From Mycolicibacterium duvalii (GTDB lineage: Bacteria > Actinomycetota > Actinomycetes > Mycobacteriales > Mycobacteriaceae): DNA of 64,000 nucleotides. The stretch is taken from the NCBI RefSeq assembly GCF_010726645.1, contig NZ_AP022563.1, forward strand, positions 4,898,001 to 4,962,000. The letters run 5' to 3'. The notes under the pieces were generated by a model. That model ran no database searches, was not told the DNA's origin, and was given only the letters and a program-made list of their open reading frames with translations. Position numbers and translations under genes: made by a program. Each line of letters starts with the position of its first letter. The stretch's first letter is position 1. Below are positions 25,457 through 33,524 of the stretch, in pieces.

Positions 25457-26332
25457 ATGACACTCGTGAAAAGCAGAGTGATCCTCGGTGGGGAGGCCGT
25501 CCGCGCCGGCGTCGTCACCCGGCACGAGCTGCGTCGGGACTACACGACGCTGTACCGCGGGGTGTTCGTCCGCAACGACGTCGCCGTGACGCTGCGGGAC
25601 CGGGCCATCGGGGCGTGGCTGGCCACCGGCCGCAAGGGCGTCATCGCCGGGGTCACCGCCGCCGCGCTGCACGGCGCCCCGTGGGTGGATCTGTCCCAAC
25701 CGGTCGAGGTCGCCGGCTTGAAAGCCAGACCGCAGCAGGGGTTGATCCTGCGCAGGGACCGCGTCGCCGCCGACGAGATCACCCGTAGAGCGGGCCTGCC
25801 GGTGACCACCCGGGTGCGCACCGCGTTCGACATGGGGCGCCACCTGGACCGCACCGCGGCGCTGGCCTGCCTGGACGCGCTGATGTGGAACCAGCGGTTC
25901 GACGTCGACGCCGTGGCAGCGCTGGCAGCACAGCACCGAGGAGCGCGGGGGCTGCGGCAGCTGCACGAACTGCTTCCGCTGGTCGACGGCGGCGCCGGGT
26001 CGCCTCAGGAGAGCAGGCTGCGATTGTGCCTGCTGGACAGGGGATTTCCCCGACCACAGACGCAGATACCGGTGTTCGACGGGTCGCGTCCCGTGGCGTT
26101 TTTGGATCTGGGATGGCCGGATCATCGCGTTGCCGTCGAATACGACGGCGACCACCACCGCAAGAACCGCAAACAGTACGTCAAGGACATCAAGCGCCTG
26201 CGCATGCTGGAGGATCGCGGCTGGATCGTGATCCGGGTGATCGCCGAGGACCGCAACAAGCAGTGGCTCGCGCGCGTCGAGGCCGCGCTGACCGGCCGGG
26301 GCTGCCGGCTCGAACTCGCCGCGGTTGCCTGA
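25457..26332 (+). CDS. DUF559-type nuclease-fold protein (Rv3714c-like)
   Basis: A 291-residue protein. The N-terminal part has an AbiEi-like winged-helix character (GVVTRHELRRDYTTLYRGVF). The C-terminal part (about residues 200-291) carries a DUF559/Vsr-like restriction-fold core: FLDLGWPDHRVAVEYDGDHH, then YVKDIKRLRMLEDRGWIVIR. The Asp/Glu residues of VEYDGD and the QE upstream resemble a PD-(D/E)XK site. The ATG at 25457 was chosen over a GTG at 25388 because a G-rich SD-like stretch precedes it and the earlier part lies in repeat sequence. Widespread in mycobacteria; biological role unknown. Confidence 0.78.
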   Translation: MTLVKSRVILGGEAVRAGVVTRHELRRDYTTLYRGVFVRNDVAVTLRDRAIGAWLATGRKGVIAGVTAAALHGAPWVDLSQPVEVAGLKARPQQGLILRRDRVAADEITRRAGLPVTTRVRTAFDMGRHLDRTAALACLDALMWNQRFDVDAVAALAAQHRGARGLRQLHELLPLVDGGAGSPQESRLRLCLLDRGFPRPQTQIPVFDGSRPVAFLDLGWPDHRVAVEYDGDHHRKNRKQYVKDIKRLRMLEDRGWIVIRVIAEDRNKQWLARVEAALTGRGCRLELAAVA

Positions 26333-26343
26333 TTCGCGGAGCC

Positions 26344-27642
26344 CTAACTCGCCGCTCGCCGCGGTACCGGCCCCAGGTTCGCGGCCAGCCGCCGATAGCC
26401 GTGCAGGGTCACCAGACCACGCCGCTCGGCCGGAGCCTCCACCTGCAGGTCGGGAAAGCGCGTGAACAACTCCCGCAGGGCGGTCGCGCCCTCGATCCGG
26501 GCCAGTGCCGCCCCGAGGCAGACGTGGATCCCGGTGGCGAAGGCCAGATGCTCGCGGGCGTTCGGCCGGGTGATGTCGAACCGGTCGGGCTGGTCGAACA
26601 CCTCCGGGTCGCGGTTGGCGCCGCCGAGGAGCATGACCACGACCGCACCACGACGGATCGGGGTGCCGGCAATCTCGGTGTCGCGCAGCGCGGTTCGGGC
26701 CGTCATCTGGACCGGGCTGTCGTAACGAAGGATCTCCTCCACAGCCGAGGGCCACAACGACGGGTCCTCGCGCAGCAGCGCCAGCTGGTCCGGATGGGCG
26801 AGCAGGGCGATGATGCCGTTGCCGATCAGATTGACCGTGGTCTCCACCCCGGCGCCGACGAGAAGGGCTGCGTTGGAGATCAACTCGCGTCCGGTCAAGC
26901 TGCCGTCGAGCGCCAGCTTGCTGAACGGTGTTCCGTCGGCGCCGTGCGCGCGCAGCCGCCGGAAATGCGCCCCGAGATGGCTCTCGACGTCGACCAGCTC
27001 GTCGACCGCGGCGCGGAACGGCTGCCACGGGATACCGATGTCGAGTAGCGGGGCGGCCCGGTTGCCCCAGCTCAGGATCCGGCCCCGGTCCTCGTCGGGG
27101 AGGCCCAGCATCTCCGAGATCACCGCGGCGGGGAGCTGCGCGGCGTAGTCGGCGATCAGGTCCACCTGCCGGCGCCGAGCGAGATCGTCGAGCAGCGTCG
27201 AGGTCAGGTCGCCGATCCGCGTGTCGAGCCCCGAGATCGACCGGGGACTGAAGCTGCGCGCCACCAAGCGCCGGTACTCGGTGTGCTGTGGCGGGTCGGT
27301 CATCAACATCGCCGGCGGTTCCACCGGATTCGGCAGCGCCGGGTCGACCCGCCGCACCAGGCCCCGCAGCCCGGGCAGCTCACTCTCCGCCGGGTCCGTC
27401 ACACCGAAGTCGTTGTGCCGCAGAACTGTCCGGCATACCTCGTAGTCGGCGGTCGCCCACACGACCGGCGTACGCAGCAGCGGACCGGCCACGCGGACTT
27501 CCTCGATCAGCGCCAGTCGGTCACCACGGCCGAGGATGAGCCGGGCCAGCGGCTCACCTCGGCGCGCACGCGCGGTCAGGAACCCGCGCGGGATACCGTG
27601 CACCGCGGCCCAGCGCAGCCAGACGGCCGGCCGCGACCTCAT
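26344..27642 (-). CDS. Cytochrome P450 (CYP140-like)
   Basis: A 432-residue P450. The heme-binding loop is AFATGIHVCLGAALAR (axial Cys near residue 380), the K-helix ExxR is in VEEILRYDSPVQ, and the I-helix is LLVGAGVETTVNLIGN. The segment RAAPLLDIGIPWQPFRAAVD and the start VHGIPRGFLTARARRGE resemble, from memory, CYP140A1 (Rv1880c). It is soluble and needs a ferredoxin/reductase pair not present here. The start overlaps the stop of the upstream small gene (ATGA). Substrate unknown. Confidence 0.9.
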   Translation of the reverse strand: MRSRPAVWLRWAAVHGIPRGFLTARARRGEPLARLILGRGDRLALIEEVRVAGPLLRTPVVWATADYEVCRTVLRHNDFGVTDPAESELPGLRGLVRRVDPALPNPVEPPAMLMTDPPQHTEYRRLVARSFSPRSISGLDTRIGDLTSTLLDDLARRRQVDLIADYAAQLPAAVISEMLGLPDEDRGRILSWGNRAAPLLDIGIPWQPFRAAVDELVDVESHLGAHFRRLRAHGADGTPFSKLALDGSLTGRELISNAALLVGAGVETTVNLIGNGIIALLAHPDQLALLREDPSLWPSAVEEILRYDSPVQMTARTALRDTEIAGTPIRRGAVVVMLLGGANRDPEVFDQPDRFDITRPNAREHLAFATGIHVCLGAALARIEGATALRELFTRFPDLQVEAPAERRGLVTLHGYRRLAANLGPVPRRAAS

Positions 27643-28019
27643 GCGACCGTCAGCCCACCGGGAGCCGGCCCGGCGTAATAGTCGACCATCTGCTGCTCAC
27701 TGCGGTCGAGGGCACGCACCCGCACCGACCTGCGCGACGCCAGGTCGAGGATCGCGCGCAGGCCCGGATTGGCCGCGGCCAGTTCGGCGCGAGCCTGTTC
27801 GGCGGGCACATCGTCGTAGGCGGCTTGATCGAGCTTCGCCGCCAGCATCGTGACCCACCGGTGGCGCAACGCCAGCAGGAGTCCGTCCTCGTCGCCGAAC
27901 AGTCGGCGGACGTCATCGGAGCCGGCCGCCCGGTCCAACGCGTTCGCCGCGTCGGTGGCGGCGTGTTCAACCATGTCGGCCATGAAGGCCATGCGCTCGT
28001 GCAGTTGTGACCATGTCAT
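27639..28019 (-). CDS. Hypothetical alpha-helical protein, translationally coupled to the P450
   Basis: A 126-residue soluble, helix-rich protein starting MTWSQLHERMAFMADMVEHA. No family recognised and no catalytic motif is visible. Its stop overlaps the P450 start (ATGA), indicating a two-gene operon. It could be a partner or small regulator of the P450. The divergent 133-base gap to the histidine kinase gene contains a perfect 8+8 bp inverted repeat. Confidence 0.7.
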   Translation of the reverse strand: MTWSQLHERMAFMADMVEHAATDAANALDRAAGSDDVRRLFGDEDGLLLALRHRWVTMLAAKLDQAAYDDVPAEQARAELAAANPGLRAILDLASRRSVRVRALDRSEQQMVDYYAGPAPGGLTVA

Positions 28020-28077
28020 GGCATCGACGCTACGGAGGCGCCCCGCCGCCGGCGTCGTGCCGGGGTCCGATCTTGAT

Positions 28078-28095
28078 CTCCTACCGTGGTAGGAG
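28078..28095. promoter_or_regulatory. Perfect inverted repeat between P450 operon and two-component genes
   Basis: CTCCTACCGTGGTAGGAG: eight-base arms CTCCTACC/GGTAGGAG with a GT spacer, 58 bases upstream of the histidine kinase ATG and 59 bases upstream of the small gene preceding the P450. There is no T-run, so an operator is more likely than a terminator. Candidate binding site for the NarL-type response regulator encoded at 29368. Confidence 0.55.
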
Positions 28096-28152
28096 CATCG
28101 ATGCCTACCGCAGTCTGATGTCATCGAGTCCTCCCGACCATAGACTGGCACG

Positions 28153-29364
28153 ATGCTGGCTGCGGTGAAGCGCCAATTCCGGCGATACCTGCGCCGGAAG
28201 GGCGAGACGATGCCCGGAGGGTACTCCTGGCCGATCGTCGTGAGCATCGACCTGACCCTACTGCTCGTCGCGGTGCTGGCGATTCTGCAACGGCCCGAGT
28301 CCCAGTGGTGGGTGGGGCTCCTCGGCCTCGCCGTCGCGTACTCGCCGTACCTGGTGTTCTTCGCCGTCGACCTGAAAGCGCCGCCCGCCGTGGAAGCGTT
28401 CGCGCTGGCACTGGCCTGGATGGCGGCCATCTCGATCTGGCTGTTCGGGATGTCCGCGCCGATCGAGGGCGATTTCGCGCCGGTGCTACTCGGACTGGTC
28501 ACCGGGGTCGTCGGCTCGATGACCTCGCTGCGCGGCGGATTGCTGACCACCTTGACCGCAGCGGGGATCCTCGGTGCTGCAGTGATGCTGGGCCGCGTGG
28601 ACACCCCCTGGCTGTATCTGTGTTTCATCGGTATCGGTTGGCTGGTGGGTTATCTCATGCGCATCCAGCAGCAGCTGCTCATCGAGCAACGGCAAGCCCA
28701 GCAGAAGCTCGCCGAGCACGCGGCAGCCGATGAGCGGCGGCGCATCGCCCGGGAAGTGCACGACGTCATCGCCCACTCGCTGAGCGTGACCCTGCTGCAC
28801 GTCACCGGGGCGCGTCGCGCTCTGCACGAGGACCGCGAGATCGACGAGGCGGTCGAAGCTCTCGAACAGGCCGAGCAGCTGGGACGCCAGGCCATGGCCG
28901 ACATCCGCCGCACGGTCGGGTTGCTCGACGACGGTGTCGGAAAGGTCACCCCCGAACCGGGCGTCACCGACATCGCCACGCTCGTGGAGGACTTCGTACG
29001 CGCCGGTCTGACCGTGACGTTCGCGGTGAGCGGGCGGCTGGACCGGATCTCCGCGGCCGCCGGCCTGGCGCTCTACCGCATCGCGCAGGAGTCGCTGGCC
29101 AACATCGCCAAGCACGCCCCCGACACGGCCGCAAGCATGTCCCTCGAACTGGACGTGTCGTCCGCCGTGCTCACCGTCGCCAACCGGCTGCCGGTTCCGA
29201 TCACCGCCCGGCGCGGCACCGCGGGCCGGGGCATGCTCGGCATGCGGCAGCGCGTCGAGTTGCTCGGCGGCCGGATCCAGGCCGGACCGAACGACGACGA
29301 ATGGACGGTGCGGGCGGTGGTCCCGATAGACGAGGATCCGTCCTGCCCGTTCCGCAGGTGCTGA
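28153..29364 (+). CDS. NarL-type sensor histidine kinase
   Basis: A 403-residue membrane kinase. Residues 25-170 hold about five hydrophobic helices with no large extracellular loop, so it may sense within the membrane. The HisKA_3 dimerisation domain has the phospho-acceptor His near 203 in IAREVHDVIAHSLSVTLLHV. The ATPase domain contains the N box AQESLANIAKHA and the G box GRGMLGMRQRVELLGG. The ATG at 28153 lies just after a -10-like TAGACT. Its cognate response regulator starts three bases after its stop. Confidence 0.92.
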   Translation: MLAAVKRQFRRYLRRKGETMPGGYSWPIVVSIDLTLLLVAVLAILQRPESQWWVGLLGLAVAYSPYLVFFAVDLKAPPAVEAFALALAWMAAISIWLFGMSAPIEGDFAPVLLGLVTGVVGSMTSLRGGLLTTLTAAGILGAAVMLGRVDTPWLYLCFIGIGWLVGYLMRIQQQLLIEQRQAQQKLAEHAAADERRRIAREVHDVIAHSLSVTLLHVTGARRALHEDREIDEAVEALEQAEQLGRQAMADIRRTVGLLDDGVGKVTPEPGVTDIATLVEDFVRAGLTVTFAVSGRLDRISAAAGLALYRIAQESLANIAKHAPDTAASMSLELDVSSAVLTVANRLPVPITARRGTAGRGMLGMRQRVELLGGRIQAGPNDDEWTVRAVVPIDEDPSCPFRRC

Positions 29365-29367
29365 CCG

Positions 29368-30024
29368 ATGGGCACCGATATCGTCACCGCGCTGCTCGTC
29401 GACGACCAGGAACTGGTGCGCTCCGGCCTGCGCCGCATCCTGCGGCGCAAGGACGGGATCGCGATCGTCGCGGAATGCTCCGACGGTGACGCGGTACCCG
29501 CCGCGGTCGCCGAACATCGTCCCGACGTCGTGGTGATGGACCTGAGAATGAAGCGGGTCAACGGAATCGAGGCGACGCGCGCACTCACCGCCGGCGCCGG
29601 ACCTCCGGTGCTGGCGCTGACCACCTTCAGCGACGATGAGCTGCTGTCGGGCGTATTGCGTGCCGGCGCAGCCGGTTTCGTGCTGAAGGACTCGCCGGCC
29701 GAGGAGCTCATCCGTGCGGTGCACGCGGTGGCCCGCGGGGACGGCTACCTGGATCCCTCGATCACCGGGCGCGTGCTGAGTACCTACCGCACCGCGGCCG
29801 AGGAGCCCGCCGGTGGAGCCGTCGACGAGCTGACACCCCGCGAGCTCGATGTGTTACGGCTGATGGCCAAGGGCCGCTCCAACGCCGAGATCGCCGACGA
29901 GTTGGTGATCTCGGGGGTCACGGTCAAGAGCCACATCGGGCGCATCTTCCTGAAACTGCGGTTGCGGGACCGGGCCGCCGCGATCGTGTACGCCTACCAG
30001 CACGGCATCGTCGCCGCCCGCTGA
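29368..30024 (+). CDS. NarL/FixJ-type response regulator
   Basis: A 218-residue regulator. The receiver domain has the phosphorylated Asp at 58 (DVVVMDLRM), acidic pair DD at 12-13 and Lys 107 (VLKDS). A LuxR/GerE helix-turn-helix occupies about residues 150-210 (LTPRELDVLRLMAKGRSNAE, then VTVKSHIGRIFLKLRLRDRA). It forms a two-component system with the kinase directly upstream. A palindrome at 28078-28095 is a candidate target, possibly controlling the divergent P450 operon. Convergent with gatD, two bases apart. Confidence 0.93.
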   Translation: MGTDIVTALLVDDQELVRSGLRRILRRKDGIAIVAECSDGDAVPAAVAEHRPDVVVMDLRMKRVNGIEATRALTAGAGPPVLALTTFSDDELLSGVLRAGAAGFVLKDSPAEELIRAVHAVARGDGYLDPSITGRVLSTYRTAAEEPAGGAVDELTPRELDVLRLMAKGRSNAEIADELVISGVTVKSHIGRIFLKLRLRDRAAAIVYAYQHGIVAAR

Positions 30025-30025
30025 G

Positions 30026-30742
30026 TCACACCCGGCGAGGGGCGGCCAGCCGTTCCCGGCGCAACTGCGTGACCTCGGGAAGGTCGAGCGGTGTCAGCGG
30101 CCCGACCACCTTGGCGAGCAGGTGGTCGGCCAGTTCGGGATTGCGGGCCAGGCAACAACCGTGCATGTAGGTCGCGACGACGGAGCCCTGCACCGCCCCG
30201 TCGTAACCGTCGCCGTCCCGGTTGCCGGCTCCTTTGGTCACCGCCGCCAGCGGGCGCACCGCCGCACCGAGAACGGTTCCGCCGCGGTGGTTCTCGAAAC
30301 CGGTCAGCGGCTGGGTCAAGCCGTCGATCAGCGGTGTCCCGGCCACCTCGCCGATGCTGCGCTCGGGCTGTGGCGACGTCGTGACATCCAGCACGCCGAC
30401 CCCGTCGACACGTTCCCCGGCCGAGGTCTCGTACCAGTGCCCGAGCACCTGAATCGCCGCGCAGATCGCCAGTACCGGCGCACCCCGCGACACCGCCTGT
30501 TGCAGGCCCGGGTAGCGGGTCAGATGCTTGGTGGCCAACCGTTGGGCGTAGTCCTCGGCGCCGCCGAGGGTGTACAGGTCCAGTTCCGCCGGCACCGGAT
30601 CGTCGAGGGTGAGTTCGACGATCTCGGCGTCGATGCCGCGCAGCCGCAACCGTTGCCGCAGCACCAGAGCGTTGCCGCCGTCGCCGTAGGTGCCCATCAC
30701 GTCGGGCAACACCAGCCCGATCCGCACCGTGGACTCGCTCAC
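30026..30742 (-). CDS. gatD: Lipid II isoglutaminyl synthase, glutaminase subunit GatD
   Basis: A 238-residue CobQ-like class I glutamine amidotransferase. The nucleophile Cys is at residue 94 in VLAICAAIQVLG, and the catalytic His is in VVATYMHGCCLARNPELADH. VRIGLVLPDVMGTYGDGGNA is the characteristic start. GTG at 30742 overlaps the murT stop (GTGA). With MurT it amidates the alpha-carboxyl of D-Glu in lipid II to D-isoglutamine, using ammonia from glutamine; this matters for peptidoglycan crosslinking. Corresponds to Rv3713. Confidence 0.93.
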   Translation of the reverse strand: MSESTVRIGLVLPDVMGTYGDGGNALVLRQRLRLRGIDAEIVELTLDDPVPAELDLYTLGGAEDYAQRLATKHLTRYPGLQQAVSRGAPVLAICAAIQVLGHWYETSAGERVDGVGVLDVTTSPQPERSIGEVAGTPLIDGLTQPLTGFENHRGGTVLGAAVRPLAAVTKGAGNRDGDGYDGAVQGSVVATYMHGCCLARNPELADHLLAKVVGPLTPLDLPEVTQLRRERLAAPRRV

Positions 30743-31962
30743 TGCGGCAACCGCCTGTTCAACTGCAGGAACGCGGTGTAGTTGGCCAGCACGTCGACGT
30801 GGCCGGGCGGGCAGGAGGCGATCGCGGCCAGCGGGTCGTGCACCAGCGTGTGCTCGACCCCGGCATATCCCAGCCGCACGGCCAGATCGGTGCCGCGCTC
30901 CCCGGCGGCGACCACCGGGACGTTCTCGAAGTGCTCGAAGCGCACGTCCCACAGCCAGGACAGGTCCTCGCCGTCGGGCACCTGCCCGTTGACCGAGATC
31001 ACCACCCCGGCGGCGTCGCGGTCCAGCATCGACAGTGCCTCCTGCCAGCCGGCCGGGTTCTTGGCCAGCAGCATGCGCACGGTGTGCCGGCCCACCTGCA
31101 CGGTGCGGTACCGGCCGGCGACCTCGTCGACAGCGGCGACCGCGGCCACCGCCGCGGCCGGGTCGGCGCCCAGGGTCACCGCTGCCGCCACGGCCTGCGC
31201 GGCGTTGCCGCGGTTCACCGCACCGGGCAACGTCAACGTCATCGGCAGGGTCAGCCCGTCCGGACCGTGGAGGTGGGTGTCGTCGAACCACCAGTCCGGG
31301 TCGGGACGCTTGAAGTCGCAGCCGGTGGAGTACCAGTGCCGCCCCTCCCGGACGATCACCTCACCCGAGCGCGGACAGCTGACCGAGTCGCTGGCCCAGC
31401 TGCCCCCGGCGGCCACCCACACCGTCTTCGGACTGTCATAGGCGGCCGAGGTCATCAACACGTCGTCACAGTTGGCGACCACCACCGCGGCGCGGTGGCG
31501 GGCCAGCCCGCCCCGCAGCGTCCGCTCGATGTGGTTGATCTCCCCGACCCGGTCGAGCTGATCGCGGGACAGGTTCAGCAAGACGATCACCGCGGTGTCG
31601 ACAGCGTCCAGAACGTGCGGGACGTGCATCTCGTCCACCTCGAGCGCGGCCAGCGGCGCATCGGGCGACAGCGCCAGCGCCGCGACCAGACCGGCGTCCA
31701 TGTTGGCGCCCTCGGCGTTGGTGGCCACGTCACCGAGCGTGCCCAGCGCGGCCGCGGTCATCCTCGTGGTGGTCGACTTGCCGTTGGTGCCGGTGACGAC
31801 GACCGCGCGACGGTCGCGGCCCAACTGGCTCAGGATGGAGCGGTCCAGCGTCATCGCGACCAGCCCGCCGATCATCGCGCCGGCACCCCGGCCGGTGACC
31901 CGCGACGCCCACCGCGCCGCGGCGCCCGCCGCAAGCGCGACGCGTCCGCGCGCAGTGATCAT
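30739..31962 (-). CDS. murT: Lipid II isoglutaminyl synthase, Mur-ligase-like subunit MurT
   Basis: A 407-residue Mur ligase. The ATP-binding P-loop is VVVTGTNGKSTTTRMTAAAL (about residues 54-73). EVDEMHVPHVL and LLNLSRDQLDRVGEI are central-domain motifs, and the C-terminal DUF1727-type domain ends DVLANYTAFLQLNRRL. In many MurT proteins a four-Cys ribbon interrupts the central domain; here the corresponding stretch (SCPRSGE ... YSTGCDFKRP) keeps only two Cys. It activates the D-Glu alpha-carboxyl of lipid II and receives ammonia from GatD. Corresponds to Rv3712. Confidence 0.93.
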   Translation of the reverse strand: MITARGRVALAAGAAARWASRVTGRGAGAMIGGLVAMTLDRSILSQLGRDRRAVVVTGTNGKSTTTRMTAAALGTLGDVATNAEGANMDAGLVAALALSPDAPLAALEVDEMHVPHVLDAVDTAVIVLLNLSRDQLDRVGEINHIERTLRGGLARHRAAVVVANCDDVLMTSAAYDSPKTVWVAAGGSWASDSVSCPRSGEVIVREGRHWYSTGCDFKRPDPDWWFDDTHLHGPDGLTLPMTLTLPGAVNRGNAAQAVAAAVTLGADPAAAVAAVAAVDEVAGRYRTVQVGRHTVRMLLAKNPAGWQEALSMLDRDAAGVVISVNGQVPDGEDLSWLWDVRFEHFENVPVVAAGERGTDLAVRLGYAGVEHTLVHDPLAAIASCPPGHVDVLANYTAFLQLNRRLPQ

Positions 31963-32038
31963 GCGGGGAGTCTAGAAGAGCGCCCGACACGCGGCCTGAT
32001 GAGCTCAGCTTGTCAGCGGTGCGTGCCATTCTCGAAGA

Positions 32039-33040
32039 GTGAGCTCAACCGTCGCGACCCGCTGGGGCCGACCCGCTGATCAGCCCGGGTCCGGGTGGGC
32101 GGTCGTCGACGTCGAGACCACCGGCTTCCGCCCCGGTCAGGCGCGGGTGGTCAGCATCGCCGCGCTGGCGCTCAGTGACGACGGCAACGTCGAGCAGAGC
32201 TTCTACAGCCTGCTCGACCCGGGCGTCGACCCCGGCCCCACCCACGTGCACGGGCTCACCGCCGAGATGCTCGCCGGGCAGCCGACGTTCGGCGACGTCG
32301 TCGACGACCTGGCCGACGTGCTGCGCGGCCGCACCCTGGTCGCGCACAACGTCAGCTTCGACTACGCGTTCCTGGCCGCCGAAGCCGAGCTGGTGGCCGC
32401 CGAACTACCCGTCGACTCCGTCATGTGTACGGTGGAACTGGCCCGCCGCTGCGACCTCGGTCTGGAGAACCTGCGGCTGGAGACGCTGGCCGCACACTGG
32501 GGCGTCACCCAGATCCGGCCGCACGACGCGCTCGACGACGCCATGGTGCTGGCCCAGATCCTCAAACCGGTGCTGGTACGCGCCGGGGAGCGCCGCACCT
32601 GGTTGCCCGTGCACCCGGTCACCCGGCGCCGCTGGCCCAACGGCCGGGTCACCCACGACGAACTTCGCCCCCTGCGGGTGCGGGCGGCGCGGATGGCCTG
32701 CCCGTACGCCAACCCGGGGCGTTTCGTCGCGGGCCGGCCACTGGTGCAGGGCATGCGGGTGGCGCTGGCCGCGGAGGTCGAGCACACCCACGAGGAACTG
32801 GTCGAGCGCATCCTGCATGTGGGCCTCGCCTACACCGACACCGTCGATGCCCACACCTCGCTGGTGGTCTGCGACGCCGCGACGCCCGAGCAGGGCAAGG
32901 GCTATCAGGCCGGCGAGTTGGGCATTCCGCAGCTGGGCAGTGGTGCGTTCATCGCCGCACTCGACGCGGTGATCGGCGGCACCGCCATCGAGGAGTTCAC
33001 CGAACCCTCAGCGGCCGGTGACCAATTCGCTCTGTTCTGA
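32039..33040 (+). CDS. DEDDh 3'-5' exonuclease with BRCT domain (DnaQ-like, Rv3711c type)
   Basis: A 333-residue protein. The N-terminal exonuclease domain has AVVDVETTGFRPGQARVVSI (metal-binding D and E), RTLVAHNVSFDYAFLAAE, and the DEDDh His/Asp in IRPHDALDDAMVLAQ. A BRCT domain occupies about residues 230-325 (PLVQGMRVALAAEVEHTHEE). It starts with GTG at 32039. Annotated in M. tuberculosis as a DnaQ homologue, although mycobacterial proofreading depends mainly on the DnaE1 PHP domain; a repair-associated exonuclease role is therefore likely. Its 3' end overlaps the convergent SHOCT gene by 33 bases. Confidence 0.9.
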   Translation: MSSTVATRWGRPADQPGSGWAVVDVETTGFRPGQARVVSIAALALSDDGNVEQSFYSLLDPGVDPGPTHVHGLTAEMLAGQPTFGDVVDDLADVLRGRTLVAHNVSFDYAFLAAEAELVAAELPVDSVMCTVELARRCDLGLENLRLETLAAHWGVTQIRPHDALDDAMVLAQILKPVLVRAGERRTWLPVHPVTRRRWPNGRVTHDELRPLRVRAARMACPYANPGRFVAGRPLVQGMRVALAAEVEHTHEELVERILHVGLAYTDTVDAHTSLVVCDAATPEQGKGYQAGELGIPQLGSGAFIAALDAVIGGTAIEEFTEPSAAGDQFALF

Positions 33041-33424
33041 CATCCCGAGGGCCCTGGCTTTCAACCGGTCGAACTCGGACTGCGAGATGGTGCCGGCGTC
33101 CAACAGCGCCTTGGCGTCGGCGATCTCCTGTGCCGGACTGCGCCCGGCAGCCTGCCGGATGTAATCGTCGGTCTCGCGCCTGGCCTGCACCGCCTGCTCG
33201 CGCGCCCTTTCGGCCATTCCCCGGCCGCGAGCGATGAGATAGACCAGCGCCGTCAGATACGGCAACACGATGAGGAAGATCACCCATACCGCCTTGATCC
33301 AGCCCGACGTCTTGTGGTCGCGCCAGAACAGGTCGACCAGGATGTTGAACAGGATCATCAGATAGGCGATGAACGCGAAGATGACGACCGCTGACCACAG
33401 ACAGCTCCAGAACGAATCCCACAT
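33008..33424 (-). CDS. Small membrane protein with SHOCT domain
   Basis: A 138-residue protein. Two N-terminal membrane helices (FWSCLWSAVVIFAFIAYLMI; WIKAVWVIFLIVLPYLTALV) resemble the PLDc_N module. A basic/acidic helical linker and a C-terminal SHOCT motif follow (AQEIADAKALLDAGTISQSE, FDRLKARAL). Such proteins are common in actinobacteria; function unknown, probably oligomerising membrane scaffolds. AAGGAG lies upstream of the ATG. The C-terminal codons overlap the convergent exonuclease gene. Confidence 0.85.
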   Translation of the reverse strand: MWDSFWSCLWSAVVIFAFIAYLMILFNILVDLFWRDHKTSGWIKAVWVIFLIVLPYLTALVYLIARGRGMAERAREQAVQARRETDDYIRQAAGRSPAQEIADAKALLDAGTISQSEFDRLKARALGMSEQSELVTGR

Positions 33425-33524
33425 GATGGCTGCTCCTTAACCACGGCGGCGCCGCGCGGCCAGGGTCAGTCAAACACCGTGGCTGGGGGCAGGAGAGGGT
33501 CGAAAGTCCTCGAAAAACGGCCGG

